The notes below the pieces were generated by a model. That model saw only the letters and a list, made by a program, of their open reading frames with translations, did not search any database and was not told where the DNA came from. 64,000 bases of DNA, from positions 1 to 64,000 of the forward strand of contig NZ_AJLJ01000182.1 in NCBI RefSeq assembly GCF_000317245.1, given 5' to 3'. The position numbers were made by a program, and so were the translations under genes. Shown here piece by piece: positions 37,362-45,994 of this stretch (position 1 is its first letter; each line of letters opens with the position of its first letter). The DNA comes from Fischerella muscicola SAG 1427-1 = PCC 73103. GTDB lineage: Bacteria; Cyanobacteriota; Cyanobacteriia; Cyanobacteriales; Nostocaceae.

Positions 37362-37699
37362 AAGTAGAAAATTGCAAGTTATTTTTTAACTTTTTGTTGT
37401 TCTGTACTGAACGCTACTTTAAGGCAAGTCCCTATGTGTCTATAGGATTCAAAGCAAAAAATTTAAAGGCTCCGTGACTTATGAGCAACATTAATGATTG
37501 AATAAACATTCAAATATGAATGAAGTTAATTTCTGTTAAACAAACACTGCAATATCTCTATTCTTAATCTTCATCAAGTTATGAATCAAATTATTAAGTT
37601 TGTAATAACACTTATGTCAGGTTGTTGGCTAATACCGGAAGCTGCAATCTAAATTGTGTATCCTGAAGACAACTGACATTATGACAACATGGAGGTCTA
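37362..37699. other. Intergenic region, leader hairpin before the next gene
   Basis: No gene is seen. Immediately upstream of the next start a stem can form between TGTCAG-TTGT (37615-37625) and ACAACTGACA (37669-37678). It ends 12 nt before the GGAGG (37690-37694) preceding the ATG at 37700, so it may lie in the 5' leader. Confidence 0.45.
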
Positions 37700-37918
37700 A
37701 TGACTCCGAAGATTATGCGTCAGCTTTGGTCTGTAATTGAAACGACCCAAACAAAGACGCTGTTGCAATTAGATGATGCTAGCCTAGTCCAGTGGTTGGT
37801 TAAGCAAACCAAAACTCAAGCTTTGCTAGATTGCCAAGAAACAGACTTTCTGTGTGACTACATTCAATCTCGGCTACCCCTCATCCGTGATCTTGCTAAT
37901 GAACGTCAATATTCATGA
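37700..37918 (+). CDS. Conserved-looking 72-aa protein
   Basis: The small soluble helical protein begins MTPKIMRQLWSVIETTQTKT. A strong Shine-Dalgarno GGAGG lies 5 nt upstream of the ATG. It carries two cysteines (LLDCQETDFLCDYIQ). I believe similar short proteins occur in other Nostocales but cannot name a function. It is followed by GTCATTGG-type heptamer repeats. Confidence 0.72.
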   Translation: MTPKIMRQLWSVIETTQTKTLLQLDDASLVQWLVKQTKTQALLDCQETDFLCDYIQSRLPLIRDLANERQYS

Positions 37919-37930
37919 AAATAGTCATTG

Positions 37931-38098
37931 GGAATTGGTGATTGGGAATTGGTCATTGGTCATTAGTCATTGGATATTAAGTAAGTGTATTAATACTCAA
38001 GGTTTCTTTCCTACATCTCATACCTTCTTTCCAGTCAAAATACCTGTAAGGGTTATGGGTAAAAACCAAAAACAAATGACTAATGACTAATGACTAAT
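37931..38098. repeat. Heptamer repeats between a small gene and ribD
   Basis: Units such as GTCATTG/GTCATTA occur at 37950-37975 and AATGACT three times at 38075-38095. The second array overlaps the 3' end of ribD: its final codons (ATT AGT CAT TAG, complement of 38087-38098) are made of repeat units. Confidence 0.75.
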
Positions 38099-39220
38099 AA
38101 CTTTTTGTGGTAAATATCCTTCTATTAAGCAATCTGCTCCCACCACACGCACCTCAACACCTTCCAAAGACAATGCTTCAGTCATAGTGGTGAAACCCAA
38201 ATCACCAACGGGTGTTGGAGCATCGCTACCACCAATTATTTTTGGAGCAATGAATGCTAAGATTTTCTGTACTGCTCCCTGAGCGATCGCATTAGCTGCC
38301 AGAGTTCCACCACATTCCCACAGCACGCTACAAAAACCCCGTTCGTAGAGGTAAGACATCACTTGTTCTGGTGTTAGTGGTGATATTTCTATTACTTCTA
38401 CTCCCTGCTTGAGCAACATTTCCTTAGAAACAGCGTCGGCTCCTACATCTGTTAGTACCAAGGTAGGAGCTTCTTCAGTTTGCCATAGATGAGCTTGCAC
38501 TGGGAGATTGAGAGTGCGACTCATTACTATCCGTAAGGGATTATGCGCTCCCTGCTGGTGACTAGTTAAACGGGGATTATCACATCTGACTGTGTTTCCA
38601 CCGACGATTACAGCATCACAGGCAGCGCGTAATTGATGTACTACGCTACGAGCTTCCTGGTTAGTTACCCAGGCACTATGACCAGTAGTTGTAGCTATTT
38701 TACCATCTAATGTCATAGCATATTTCAGTATGCCCAAAGGTCGTTTGTAGAGAATGCGGTGGATAAAGCCTTCATTGAGCCGACGACAGGCTTCTTGTTC
38801 CACTCCAACTATTACTTCTATACCCGCCGCACGTAACTTAGCAATACCACCACCGCCTACTAGTGGGTTGGGATCAACCATACCTACTACTACCTTTGCC
38901 ACTCCAGCTGCAATTAATGCTTCCGAACAAGGAGGAGTGCGTCCGTAGTGATTGCAAGGTTCAAGACTAACATAGATAGTTGACCCACGAGCATTTGCAC
39001 CTGCTGCTTTGAGTGCGAAAACTTCTGCGTGCGGTTCACCTGCACGGGGATGAAAGCCTTCTCCAATAATTTCACCTTCTTTAACAATCACTGCACCCAC
39101 CATTGGATTTGGGGAAGTGCGTCCCAAAGCGCACTGGGCAAGTTCCAAACAGCGTCGCATCATTGTTCGGTCAAACTCAGTGCCTACTTGTTGTTGGGGA
39201 TGTGAATCTGATTTAATCAC
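38087..39220 (-). CDS. ribD: Bifunctional riboflavin biosynthesis deaminase/reductase
   Basis: RibD performs the second and third steps of riboflavin synthesis: deamination of the pyrimidine, then reduction of the ribosyl side chain. The N-terminal deaminase domain shows the zinc motif GEPHAEVFALKAAG (HAE) and LEPCNHYGRTPPC (PCxxxxxTPPC). The C-terminal reductase domain has RPLGILKYAMTLDGKIATTT and GGNTVRCDNPRLTSH. At 377 aa the length is normal. The stop codon falls inside a heptamer repeat array, so the last few residues (VISH) come from repeat DNA. Confidence 0.95.
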   Translation of the reverse strand: MIKSDSHPQQQVGTEFDRTMMRRCLELAQCALGRTSPNPMVGAVIVKEGEIIGEGFHPRAGEPHAEVFALKAAGANARGSTIYVSLEPCNHYGRTPPCSEALIAAGVAKVVVGMVDPNPLVGGGGIAKLRAAGIEVIVGVEQEACRRLNEGFIHRILYKRPLGILKYAMTLDGKIATTTGHSAWVTNQEARSVVHQLRAACDAVIVGGNTVRCDNPRLTSHQQGAHNPLRIVMSRTLNLPVQAHLWQTEEAPTLVLTDVGADAVSKEMLLKQGVEVIEISPLTPEQVMSYLYERGFCSVLWECGGTLAANAIAQGAVQKILAFIAPKIIGGSDAPTPVGDLGFTTMTEALSLEGVEVRVVGADCLIEGYLPQKVISH

Positions 39221-39620
39221 TGAATTTACTATAAGTACATTTTTATAACTGTTCTTAACTAGGAACCGGGGACAAACAAATTAAAAATTAAAAATGTAAA
39301 ATGACAAATTTTTAATTTTCCCAAGCCCTAACATTCCAACTCTAGCTTTAATCCATCTTGCCAGAGGTTGGCAAAATTCCAGAAAAAATTAAGGGTGAGG
39401 ACAACTTTGGGACACCACGTTTAGATTTAAGGGACTGGACTTACCGCTCTTGATGCATTCATTATTACAGAAGGGATCAGAATGCTAAAGGCGGATGGTT
39501 CAGCCGTCTCTGCTGTAGGAGGCGAGGTAAGGTCAAAGATGGGGCGAAAGTCTCATCTGAGCCACTCGCCTATGAGTACAGAAGCCTACAGTGTACCGTC
39601 AGGTCACAGTGTTAGGTAGT
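39221..39620. other. Gap between mreD and ribD
   Basis: The region contains no ORF of note. Its right half (about 39420-39615) is GC-richer than usual for an intergenic region here and holds several nested complementary segments, described separately as a candidate structured RNA. The ribD promoter would lie near 39225-39300. Confidence 0.5.
39491..39600. ncRNA. Candidate structured RNA between mreD and ribD
   Basis: Nested pairings: CTGTAGG (39513-39519) with CCTACAG (39585-39591); inside it GGCGAG (39521-39526) with CTCGCC (39565-39570); inside that AGATG (39537-39541) with CATCT (39554-39558). A separate stem, GCGG (39491-39494) with CCGT (39504-39507), lies just upstream. This is a multi-branch fold rather than a simple terminator. 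It does not show the conserved boxes of FMN riboswitch, SRP RNA, RNase P or tmRNA that I know. Strand is undetermined; it could be the mreD 3' end, a ribD leader or an independent sRNA. Confidence 0.4.
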
Positions 39621-40256
39621 TCAAGATTGTTGCTCGGCTAATTTCAGTTGTTGCCACCAACGATTCAAAGGAAAATAAACTACTGGCGCCCAGAGACTAC
39701 TAACTATAGCAGAGGCAAGGGCAACCTTTTGATAATAACTCCAGATATCTAGTGCATTGCGATCGCCCATTAAAATCAATTGCGCTGCAAAGATAGTTTC
39801 CACCAAAACTGCCATTCCAAAGACAATTAAGGCAATTGAAATAAAATCTTCTTGAATAAAACGTTGTTTTTGAAGCAAAGCTGTTAGACATCCTACTACT
39901 GCCAAGCTGAGGGCATGAGTGGGATCGGGTGACGTCATCGCATCTTGAAGTAATCCCAAAATTATACCTGCGAATGCACCTTGGAAAGCTGTGCGCTTCA
40001 CACTCCAAGCTACTACCCAAATTAATAACCAATTAGGCCCGATACCTAGTAGTTCCATACCAGGAAGACGAGTGAGCAGCATCAACAAGCATAGGAACAC
40101 AGATCCAAAAATCACAGCCCAATTTACCAGTAGTCGGAGGCGGGGATGCCAACGTGAAATGGGGTTGATTTTAATTATGGATTTTCGCGATCGCGATTTT
40201 GGCTTATTTTGCCTGCCACCCCGAAATGCAGGAATTTTCATTGTTTTATTAAACAC
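39621..40256 (-). CDS. mreD: Rod shape-determining protein MreD
   Basis: A 211-aa inner-membrane protein of the elongasome. After a basic N-terminal tail (GGRQNKPKSRSRKSIIKI) come about five membrane helices, including LVNWAVIFGSVFLCLLMLLT, GPNWLLIWVVAWSVKRTAF and AFAGIILGLLQDAMTS. Its place directly after mreC on the minus strand makes the call secure despite the poor sequence conservation of MreD. MKIPAF at 40241 is an alternative start. Confidence 0.92.
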   Translation of the reverse strand: MFNKTMKIPAFRGGRQNKPKSRSRKSIIKINPISRWHPRLRLLVNWAVIFGSVFLCLLMLLTRLPGMELLGIGPNWLLIWVVAWSVKRTAFQGAFAGIILGLLQDAMTSPDPTHALSLAVVGCLTALLQKQRFIQEDFISIALIVFGMAVLVETIFAAQLILMGDRNALDIWSYYQKVALASAIVSSLWAPVVYFPLNRWWQQLKLAEQQS

Positions 40257-40378
40257 TCATATGCAAAGTACACAAAAATATATAAAATCATTTACCCTAC
40301 ACATAGACACAAAGCGACTATTTACCAGAAGTCGCTACGCGCCTACCGCAGGTAGCCGCCCAAAGGGCGTCTCTACAA

Positions 40379-41167
40379 TTATTTTTGTGATTGTGAATTT
40401 TCTGTTTGTTGATTTTCTGGTTTAGGATATACAGTTACCCAATCCAAAGAACGAATTGGTGGAAATAGTTCTACTTTCGCCACCGATGCTGGTAGTTTCT
40501 TTAAATCTAAAGATTTAATTTTTCCGATTGCCAAACCAGAGGGAAATTTTTGACTATAAGTAGATGTGACAACTACATCCCCAGGTTTGACATTAGGAAC
40601 TTTTTCATAAAACTCCAGTACCGCTTCTGCGGAAGCGTCACCCCGCAAAACTCCTTTCGCCCCACTACGGCTAATATTTATACCCACCTTACTTTTCATG
40701 TCACTGATTAATAACACGCGACTAGTATTAGGAGTGACATTTTCTACTAGACCGACTAACCCACCTTCAGCCTTGACCACAAAACCTTCTTGAATTCCCG
40801 CCTGGCTACCCCGGTTGAGAATTACTTGTTGCCACCAATTGTCAGCACTGCGTCCCACCACCCGTGCAGGGATTGGACGTGATGAGAGCGGCTCTTTTTC
40901 GACGTAACCCAACAACTGTTGTAGCTTTCTATTCTGGTTTTCTAATTCTGTAATTTGGGCTTCTAATTCTAATACACGAGAATCTTTCAACCTTTCTTCT
41001 GGAGTTGGACCTGGCTGCAAAATTTGGAACTGACTGGTAACGCCCTGATAGATTTCCAGTAACAAAGCTCCTTGAGTTTGTCTGAGTACCCAAGCTCCAC
41101 CAACTATTAGAGACAGTAGCCCAATGTGGAATCCTTTATGCTCCCACCAGCGACGTGCTGTAAACAT
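40379..41167 (-). CDS. mreC: Rod shape-determining protein MreC
   Basis: MreC (262 aa) is a bitopic protein with one N-terminal membrane helix (HIGLLSLIVGGAWVL), a coiled coil (KDSRVLELEAQITELENQNR) and a periplasmic beta domain with IPARVVGRSADNWWQQVILN and the block NRGSQAGIQEGFVV. It links cytoplasmic MreB to the peptidoglycan synthases. It lies 78 bp downstream of mreB and 122 bp upstream of mreD on the same strand. REP-like repeats (GTCGCTACGCGCCTACCGCA) lie in the mreC-mreD gap. Confidence 0.96.
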   Translation of the reverse strand: MFTARRWWEHKGFHIGLLSLIVGGAWVLRQTQGALLLEIYQGVTSQFQILQPGPTPEERLKDSRVLELEAQITELENQNRKLQQLLGYVEKEPLSSRPIPARVVGRSADNWWQQVILNRGSQAGIQEGFVVKAEGGLVGLVENVTPNTSRVLLISDMKSKVGINISRSGAKGVLRGDASAEAVLEFYEKVPNVKPGDVVVTSTYSQKFPSGLAIGKIKSLDLKKLPASVAKVELFPPIRSLDWVTVYPKPENQQTENSQSQK

Positions 41168-41245
41168 ATATACCTTTATCTAATCGTGTAAATATTAACA
41201 ACATTCAATTATTTACAAACCCAATTCTTAGATTGCTTGTTTTAA

Positions 41246-42289
41246 TTACATGTTCCGGGAACGTCCACTGAACACTCGTTCTAGCTGTTTGAAATTTTCT
41301 AAAACACGACCTGTACCTAATACAACACAGCTTAGAGGATCGGCAGCAACATGGGTTACAATGCCAGTTTCATGGCTAATTAAGGTATCTAATCCTTTCA
41401 GCAAAGCGCCGCCGCCTGCTAGCATAATGCCTCGGTCAATAATGTCTGCTGCTAGTTCTGGAGGTGTACGTTCCAGAGTCCTCTTCACAGCTTCAATAAT
41501 GACTGATAGCGGTTCTGACATACTTTCACGAATTTCTGCTCCTTTGATGGTTACAGTACGTGGTAAACCAGAAAGTAGGTGTAAACCTCGGACTTCCATC
41601 ATCAGATCATCTTCATCGTGAATCGGATAGGCAGAACCAATACGAATCTTAATATCCTCAGCAGTACGTTCCCCGATGACTAGGTTATGAACTTTCTTCA
41701 TGTACTGCATAATTGATTCTGTCAATTCATCTCCAGCAATACGGACTGATTCACTCAGTACTGTACCCTGAAGACTCAGCACTGCTACTTCTGTAGTACC
41801 ACCACCAATATCAATGATCATGTTGCCAGTTGGTTCGGCTACAGGTAATCCCGCTCCAATCGCTGCTGCAACAGGTTCGTCTATTAAGTAAACTTCTCTG
41901 GCACCCGCTTGCGTAGCTGCATCCATGACAGCTCGTCTTTCTACACCTGTGACACCACTAGGTATACCAATGACAATTCGGGGTAGTACTAGTGATTTAC
42001 CCTCGTTGACACGCTGTATAAAACTTTTTAGCATGAGTTCGGCTGTATCGAAATCAGCGATTACACCATCGCGCAAGGGGCGCAGGGCAATCACATTTCC
42101 AGGTGTTCGGCCGAGCATTTTTTTAGCATCTTCTCCTACTGCCAGTGCTACCTTTTCGTTTTGGTCGATGGCAACTACTGATGGTTCTTGAAGAACAATA
42201 CCTTTACCAGATACATACACTAGGGTATTGGCGGTACCGAGGTCGATACCCATATCTCGCGATAAGGAAAACTTACTGAAAAGGCCCAC
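41246..42289 (-). CDS. mreB: Rod shape-determining actin homologue MreB
   Basis: MreB (347 aa) polymerises under the membrane and guides lateral wall synthesis. Its actin-fold ATPase motifs are clear: phosphate-1 MGIDLGTANTLVYVSGKG, connect-1 LIDEPVAAAIGAGLPV, phosphate-2 NMIIDIGGGTTEVAVLSL, and adenosine LAGGGALLKGLDTLI. It heads the mreBCD operon and is divergent from ssb, with 334 bp between starts. The same arrangement exists in Anabaena. Confidence 0.98.
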   Translation of the reverse strand: MGLFSKFSLSRDMGIDLGTANTLVYVSGKGIVLQEPSVVAIDQNEKVALAVGEDAKKMLGRTPGNVIALRPLRDGVIADFDTAELMLKSFIQRVNEGKSLVLPRIVIGIPSGVTGVERRAVMDAATQAGAREVYLIDEPVAAAIGAGLPVAEPTGNMIIDIGGGTTEVAVLSLQGTVLSESVRIAGDELTESIMQYMKKVHNLVIGERTAEDIKIRIGSAYPIHDEDDLMMEVRGLHLLSGLPRTVTIKGAEIRESMSEPLSVIIEAVKRTLERTPPELAADIIDRGIMLAGGGALLKGLDTLISHETGIVTHVAADPLSCVVLGTGRVLENFKQLERVFSGRSRNM

Positions 42290-42623
42290 GCGTTTTGTCG
42301 CCCCCTAATTCGATTCTTTTGACTACTACCGTGAGAGAGAATTGTGCAGGATTCTATTACTTTTTTTGACCGGAGTCTAGTAAAGCAGGCTATATTTTGT
42401 ATAAGTTTTGGGAATCTTTTGCCTGTTAGTTGCTGCTACTGTTTTATATTCTCTGAACTGTAGGCACATATCCGTACGCTTTTGTATTAATCAAAGAGTA
42501 ATTTTTATCATTATAGTCAGTAATTATTATTGTTAATTATTTAACATAGTTTTTATGGCTTGATAATTCGCTATGATAAAAATCATTGTGTGATAAGTAC
42601 GTCTGTACTGAAAGGCAATAACT
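42290..42623. promoter_or_regulatory. Divergent promoter region mreB / ssb
   Basis: 334 bp between two divergent starts must contain the promoters of mreBCD (leftward) and ssb (rightward). It is AT-rich toward the ssb side, with an AAAGGCAATAACT upstream of the ssb ATG giving a weak AAGG Shine-Dalgarno. I see no gene in it. Confidence 0.5.
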
Positions 42624-42986
42624 ATGAGCATTAATATCGTCACCCTAGTTGGTCGTGTAGGCGGCGACCCAGATATGAAGTATTTTGAAGATAGTGGCAG
42701 TGTCAAATGTAAATTAACACTGGCGGTGAGGCGGCGATCGCGCAGTAGTGATGAACCTGATTGGTTCAACTTGGAACTATGGGGAAATACTGCGGAAATC
42801 GCCGGTCGGTTTGTGCGTAAAGGAAGTTTGATCGGAGTCAAAGGTTCCCTAAAGTTTGACACTTGGAACGATCGCACCACCGGCGCTTTGCGTTCTTCCC
42901 CAGTCATTAGAGTAGATCAACTAGATTTACTAGGTTCCAAGCGGGATGAAGCAGAGATGATGGATAATAATCCTGATAATTTTTAA
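42624..42986 (+). CDS. ssb: Single-stranded DNA-binding protein
   Basis: A 120-aa OB-fold protein: MSINIVTLVGRVGGDPDMKY, WFNLELWGNTAEIAGRFVRK and GSLIGVKGSLKFDTWND are family blocks. It is short: the long linker and acidic DDIPF-type tip of standard SSB are replaced by DEAEMMDNNPDNF, a minimal acidic end. Anabaena has similarly truncated SSB proteins at this locus, as I recall. It may lack the usual recruitment of repair partners. Confidence 0.95.
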   Translation: MSINIVTLVGRVGGDPDMKYFEDSGSVKCKLTLAVRRRSRSSDEPDWFNLELWGNTAEIAGRFVRKGSLIGVKGSLKFDTWNDRTTGALRSSPVIRVDQLDLLGSKRDEAEMMDNNPDNF

Positions 42987-43036
42987 TTAGTCATTGGTCA
43001 TTAGTCATTGGTCATGGGTAAGAACAAATGACTAAT

Positions 43037-43084
43037 GTAGAAACGCGATTAATCGTACAGACGCGATGTTCCTCGCGTCTCTAC
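43037..43084. repeat. GAGACGCGAT-family palindromic repeat, tandem copies
   Basis: Two imperfect copies (GTAGAAACGCGATTAATCGT and ACAGACGCGATG, then CGCGTCTCTAC) lie directly against the stop codon of the SIMPL-domain gene at 43084-43086. They may act as a transcription-ending hairpin between two converging genes. Confidence 0.7.
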
Positions 43085-43839
43085 TAATAACTAATTTCCA
43101 ACGTCACCGATGCTTCTACCTGCTGTTCACCACCTTCTACAGGAGTGGAAGCATCTGCTACTTTTGCTGCTTCTGCACGCATCATGGGACGTGGTGGTGG
43201 CGGTGTAGTGCTTGCACCGTTAACTTGAATGCTCACTACTTCTTTACGCTGGAAACCCAAAGCATTAAAAACAGCATCAGCTTGCTGTTGAGCCTCTTGG
43301 GTAGCTTCTTTCAGTGCTTGCTTTTGAGCTTGTGCGATCGCTTCATCAGTAGCCACAAAACTAATACCGTTAATCTGCGTTGCACCAGCTTTGACAGCTT
43401 CATCTAACAATGAACCAGCTTTATCAGTACCTGTACGGAAACTTACAGTATTGCTAGCACTATAACCAGTTAAACGCTGAATGTTATCTTTATAACTATA
43501 TACTGGATTAAGAGTAATGCCAGTAGTTTGTAATTTATCTACATTACGAGTCTTGAGCAGTGTTACCACAGCCGATGACCTACGCGCAGCCTCTTGTTGT
43601 GCTTCCTGGGCTGTTTTAGCCTGTACCTCTACACCCAATACAACTTGAGCTAGAGTAGCAGGAATTGCTTCTACCCCACGACCACTAACTGTGAGAGTCC
43701 GTAACATCCTTTGCTTCTCTTGTGCTAGCACAGGCTGGGTGAAGGTGATACACACAAGTACGCCTAAAGATAAGGTCTTCCATAAGTTCCCAGTCAATAA
43801 CTGAGAACCCAACCAAGCGGGTTTATTCATAGATTTCAC
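43084..43839 (-). CDS. Periplasmic SIMPL-domain (DUF541) protein
   Basis: A 251-aa secreted protein. A signal peptide with core LSLGVLVCITFTQPVLAQ is preceded by basic and polar residues. The SIMPL domain then shows LTVSGRGVEAIPATLAQVVL, a stretch of AQEAQQEAARR helices and the end VEASVTLEISY. Relatives form periplasmic oligomers linked to stress tolerance, function unsettled. Convergent with ssb, with a palindromic repeat between them. Confidence 0.9.
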   Translation of the reverse strand: MKSMNKPAWLGSQLLTGNLWKTLSLGVLVCITFTQPVLAQEKQRMLRTLTVSGRGVEAIPATLAQVVLGVEVQAKTAQEAQQEAARRSSAVVTLLKTRNVDKLQTTGITLNPVYSYKDNIQRLTGYSASNTVSFRTGTDKAGSLLDEAVKAGATQINGISFVATDEAIAQAQKQALKEATQEAQQQADAVFNALGFQRKEVVSIQVNGASTTPPPPRPMMRAEAAKVADASTPVEGGEQQVEASVTLEISY

Positions 43840-44027
43840 TCCTCGAAATTACTTTTTGGTAGTTTTTAGTTGTTTGAAAGCACTACTATGTAGACGCCAA
43901 GCTTTGCGTCCCTACTAATGACTAACTGATTTTGTGTTTCTACTTTGACACGTGATTATTACTATATCTGGGATGGTTACATTTTTAGATACTTGAAAAA
44001 TAGACGAGAACTTGTGGAGATGCTTTC

Positions 44028-44435
44028 ATGGCATATTGGTTACTCAAAACTGAGCCGGAAGAATATTCCTACTCAGATTTAGAACACAATGGCAGTACAG
44101 TTTGGAATGGAGTTAACAATGCCTTAGCCCTAAAGCATCTACGGACAATGAACATTGGTGATTTGGCTTTAATTTATCACACTGGCAAGGAGCGGCAAAT
44201 TATCGGTGTAGCAGAAGTTACTAGTCAACCTTACCCTGATCCAAAATTAAATGATGTTAAACGAGTAGTTGTAGATTTGCGGGCTGTTCAAAGAGTGCCT
44301 CAACCCCTCACTCTCAGTCAAATTAAACAAGATAGCAGCTTTGCAGATTTTGATTTGGTGCGTCTTCCTAGACTATCTGTAGTCCCAGTGCCAGAGTTAC
44401 ACTGGCAGCGTCTCCTACAATTGTCAAAGGGGTAA
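44028..44435 (+). CDS. EVE-domain protein
   Basis: A 135-aa single-domain EVE/PUA-like protein: AYWLLKTEPEEYSYSDLEHN, WNGVNNALALKHLRTMNIGD, LALIYHTGKERQIIGVAEVT and LPRLSVVPVPELHWQRLLQL span the fold. EVE domains bind modified bases in DNA or RNA. The protein is full-length for the stand-alone bacterial type and has no fused nuclease. It precedes the antiporter gene by 83 bp on the same strand. Confidence 0.92.
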   Translation: MAYWLLKTEPEEYSYSDLEHNGSTVWNGVNNALALKHLRTMNIGDLALIYHTGKERQIIGVAEVTSQPYPDPKLNDVKRVVVDLRAVQRVPQPLTLSQIKQDSSFADFDLVRLPRLSVVPVPELHWQRLLQLSKG

Positions 44436-44518
44436 TGGTTTGTTGATGGTTGGTGGTTGATGATGGATTCTCCAAATAACAAGCAACAAACAACTAACAA
44501 CATATACATTAGTAAAGA

Positions 44519-45994
44519 ATGATTTGCACAGAATCAATGCAGTTTATAAGCTCAATCAACTTCTCGTTACCCTTACTCGCAACTACAGGCGAAGCAGCTG
44601 ATAGTTCGCTGGTAGTAGCAGCAGTACTGCTGAGTTTGGTAGTAGTGTACTTTGCTAGTAAACTTGGTGGAGAATTATCTAACCGCTTTGGTTTACCACC
44701 TGTTTTGGGCGAACTCGTAGGTGGTGTAGTGGTGGGTGTATCTGTTTTGCATCTGTTAGTATTTCCGGAAACAGGCGCAGACAGTTCTGGTTCTTTAATC
44801 ATCTCATTTCTGAAAACCACTGCTGGTTTGAATACTGATGCAGCAGAAAGTGTATTTGTTACTCAGTCGGAGGTAATTTCTGTTTTAGCAGAACTGGGTG
44901 TAATTATCTTGCTGTTTGAAATCGGTTTGGAGTCAAATTTAAAAGATTTGATGTCCGTGGGTATTCAAGCGGCTATTGTGGCAGTAGTAGGGGTAGTCGT
45001 ACCTTTTACTGCTGGTACAGCAGGTTTGATGGTTTTGTTTGGTATCCCCGCAGTTCCAGCAATTTTTGCTGGGGCGGCACTTACTGCTACTAGTATTGGT
45101 ATTACTTCTAAAGTTTTGTCAGAATTAGGGCGTCTGAATTCTAAGGAGGGACAGATTATTCTTGGTGCAGCTGTCATAGATGACGTACTAGGGATTATTG
45201 TTCTGGCGGTAGTAGCAAGTCTTGCCAAAGATGGTGCTGTTGATGTTGGCAAGGTAGTTTATTTAATTATCAGTGCTAGTGGTTTTCTTTTGGGTGCGAT
45301 CGCTCTTGGTAACGTTTTCAACAAAACTTTTGTGGCGATCGTTGATAAACTCAAAACACGTGGGGAACTGGTCATACCAGCGTTTATTTTCGCTTTTGTA
45401 ATGGCATATATTGCTGATGTCATCCAGTTAGAAGCTATTTTAGGAGCTTTTGCCGCCGGTTTGGTTTTGGAAGAAACAGATAAACGTAAAGAACTCCAAA
45501 AACAAATCGTTCCGATTGCTGATATGCTGGTACCGATTTTCTTTGTGACTGTAGGTGCAAAAACTGACTTGAGTGTTTTAAACCCAGCAGTTCCTACCAA
45601 TCGAGAAGGTTTAATGATGGCTAGTTTCCTGATTATAGTAGCCATTCTCGGTAAAGTTGTTACAGGCTTTAGCGTATTTGGTCAACCTCAAATCAATCGC
45701 TTGGCTATTGGTGTGGGAATGATTCCCCGTGGCGAAGTCGGATTGGTGTTTCTTGGTATTGGTTCGAGTATTAATATTCTCTCGAAACCATTGGAAGCAG
45801 CAATTATCATGATGGTGATCATTACAACCTTTTTAGCTCCTCCTGTATTGCGGTTCGTTTTTCCAGAACCAACGTTGGTATCACCAGACTCCAATGAATT
45901 ACTTTTAGATGCTTCCTCTGGAACTTCATTAGCAATCAATTCTTCTAATAGTGAAAATCTAGAAGCCAATTCAAATTCTCCAGAAGCTCAGTAG
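44519..45994 (+). CDS. Monovalent cation:proton antiporter (CPA2/KefB-like)
   Basis: A 491-aa membrane transporter exchanging Na+ or K+ for protons. It has about 12-13 hydrophobic helices, with conserved blocks RFGLPPVLGELVGGVVVGVS, LAELGVIILLFEIGLESNLK, ALTATSIGITSKVLSELGRL, GAAVIDDVLGIIVLAVVASL and GMIPRGEVGLVFLGIGSSIN. There is no C-terminal RCK/TrkA domain; the tail is Ser/Asn-rich (SSNSENLEANSNSPEAQ). MQFISS at 44537 is a possible alternative start. Confidence 0.93.
   Translation: MICTESMQFISSINFSLPLLATTGEAADSSLVVAAVLLSLVVVYFASKLGGELSNRFGLPPVLGELVGGVVVGVSVLHLLVFPETGADSSGSLIISFLKTTAGLNTDAAESVFVTQSEVISVLAELGVIILLFEIGLESNLKDLMSVGIQAAIVAVVGVVVPFTAGTAGLMVLFGIPAVPAIFAGAALTATSIGITSKVLSELGRLNSKEGQIILGAAVIDDVLGIIVLAVVASLAKDGAVDVGKVVYLIISASGFLLGAIALGNVFNKTFVAIVDKLKTRGELVIPAFIFAFVMAYIADVIQLEAILGAFAAGLVLEETDKRKELQKQIVPIADMLVPIFFVTVGAKTDLSVLNPAVPTNREGLMMASFLIIVAILGKVVTGFSVFGQPQINRLAIGVGMIPRGEVGLVFLGIGSSINILSKPLEAAIIMMVIITTFLAPPVLRFVFPEPTLVSPDSNELLLDASSGTSLAINSSNSENLEANSNSPEAQ

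Noticed and set aside
39421-39615. FMN riboswitch upstream of ribD
   Set aside because: The conserved boxes around AGGGGCAGGGTGAAATTCCC and GATTTGGTG are not present on either strand.
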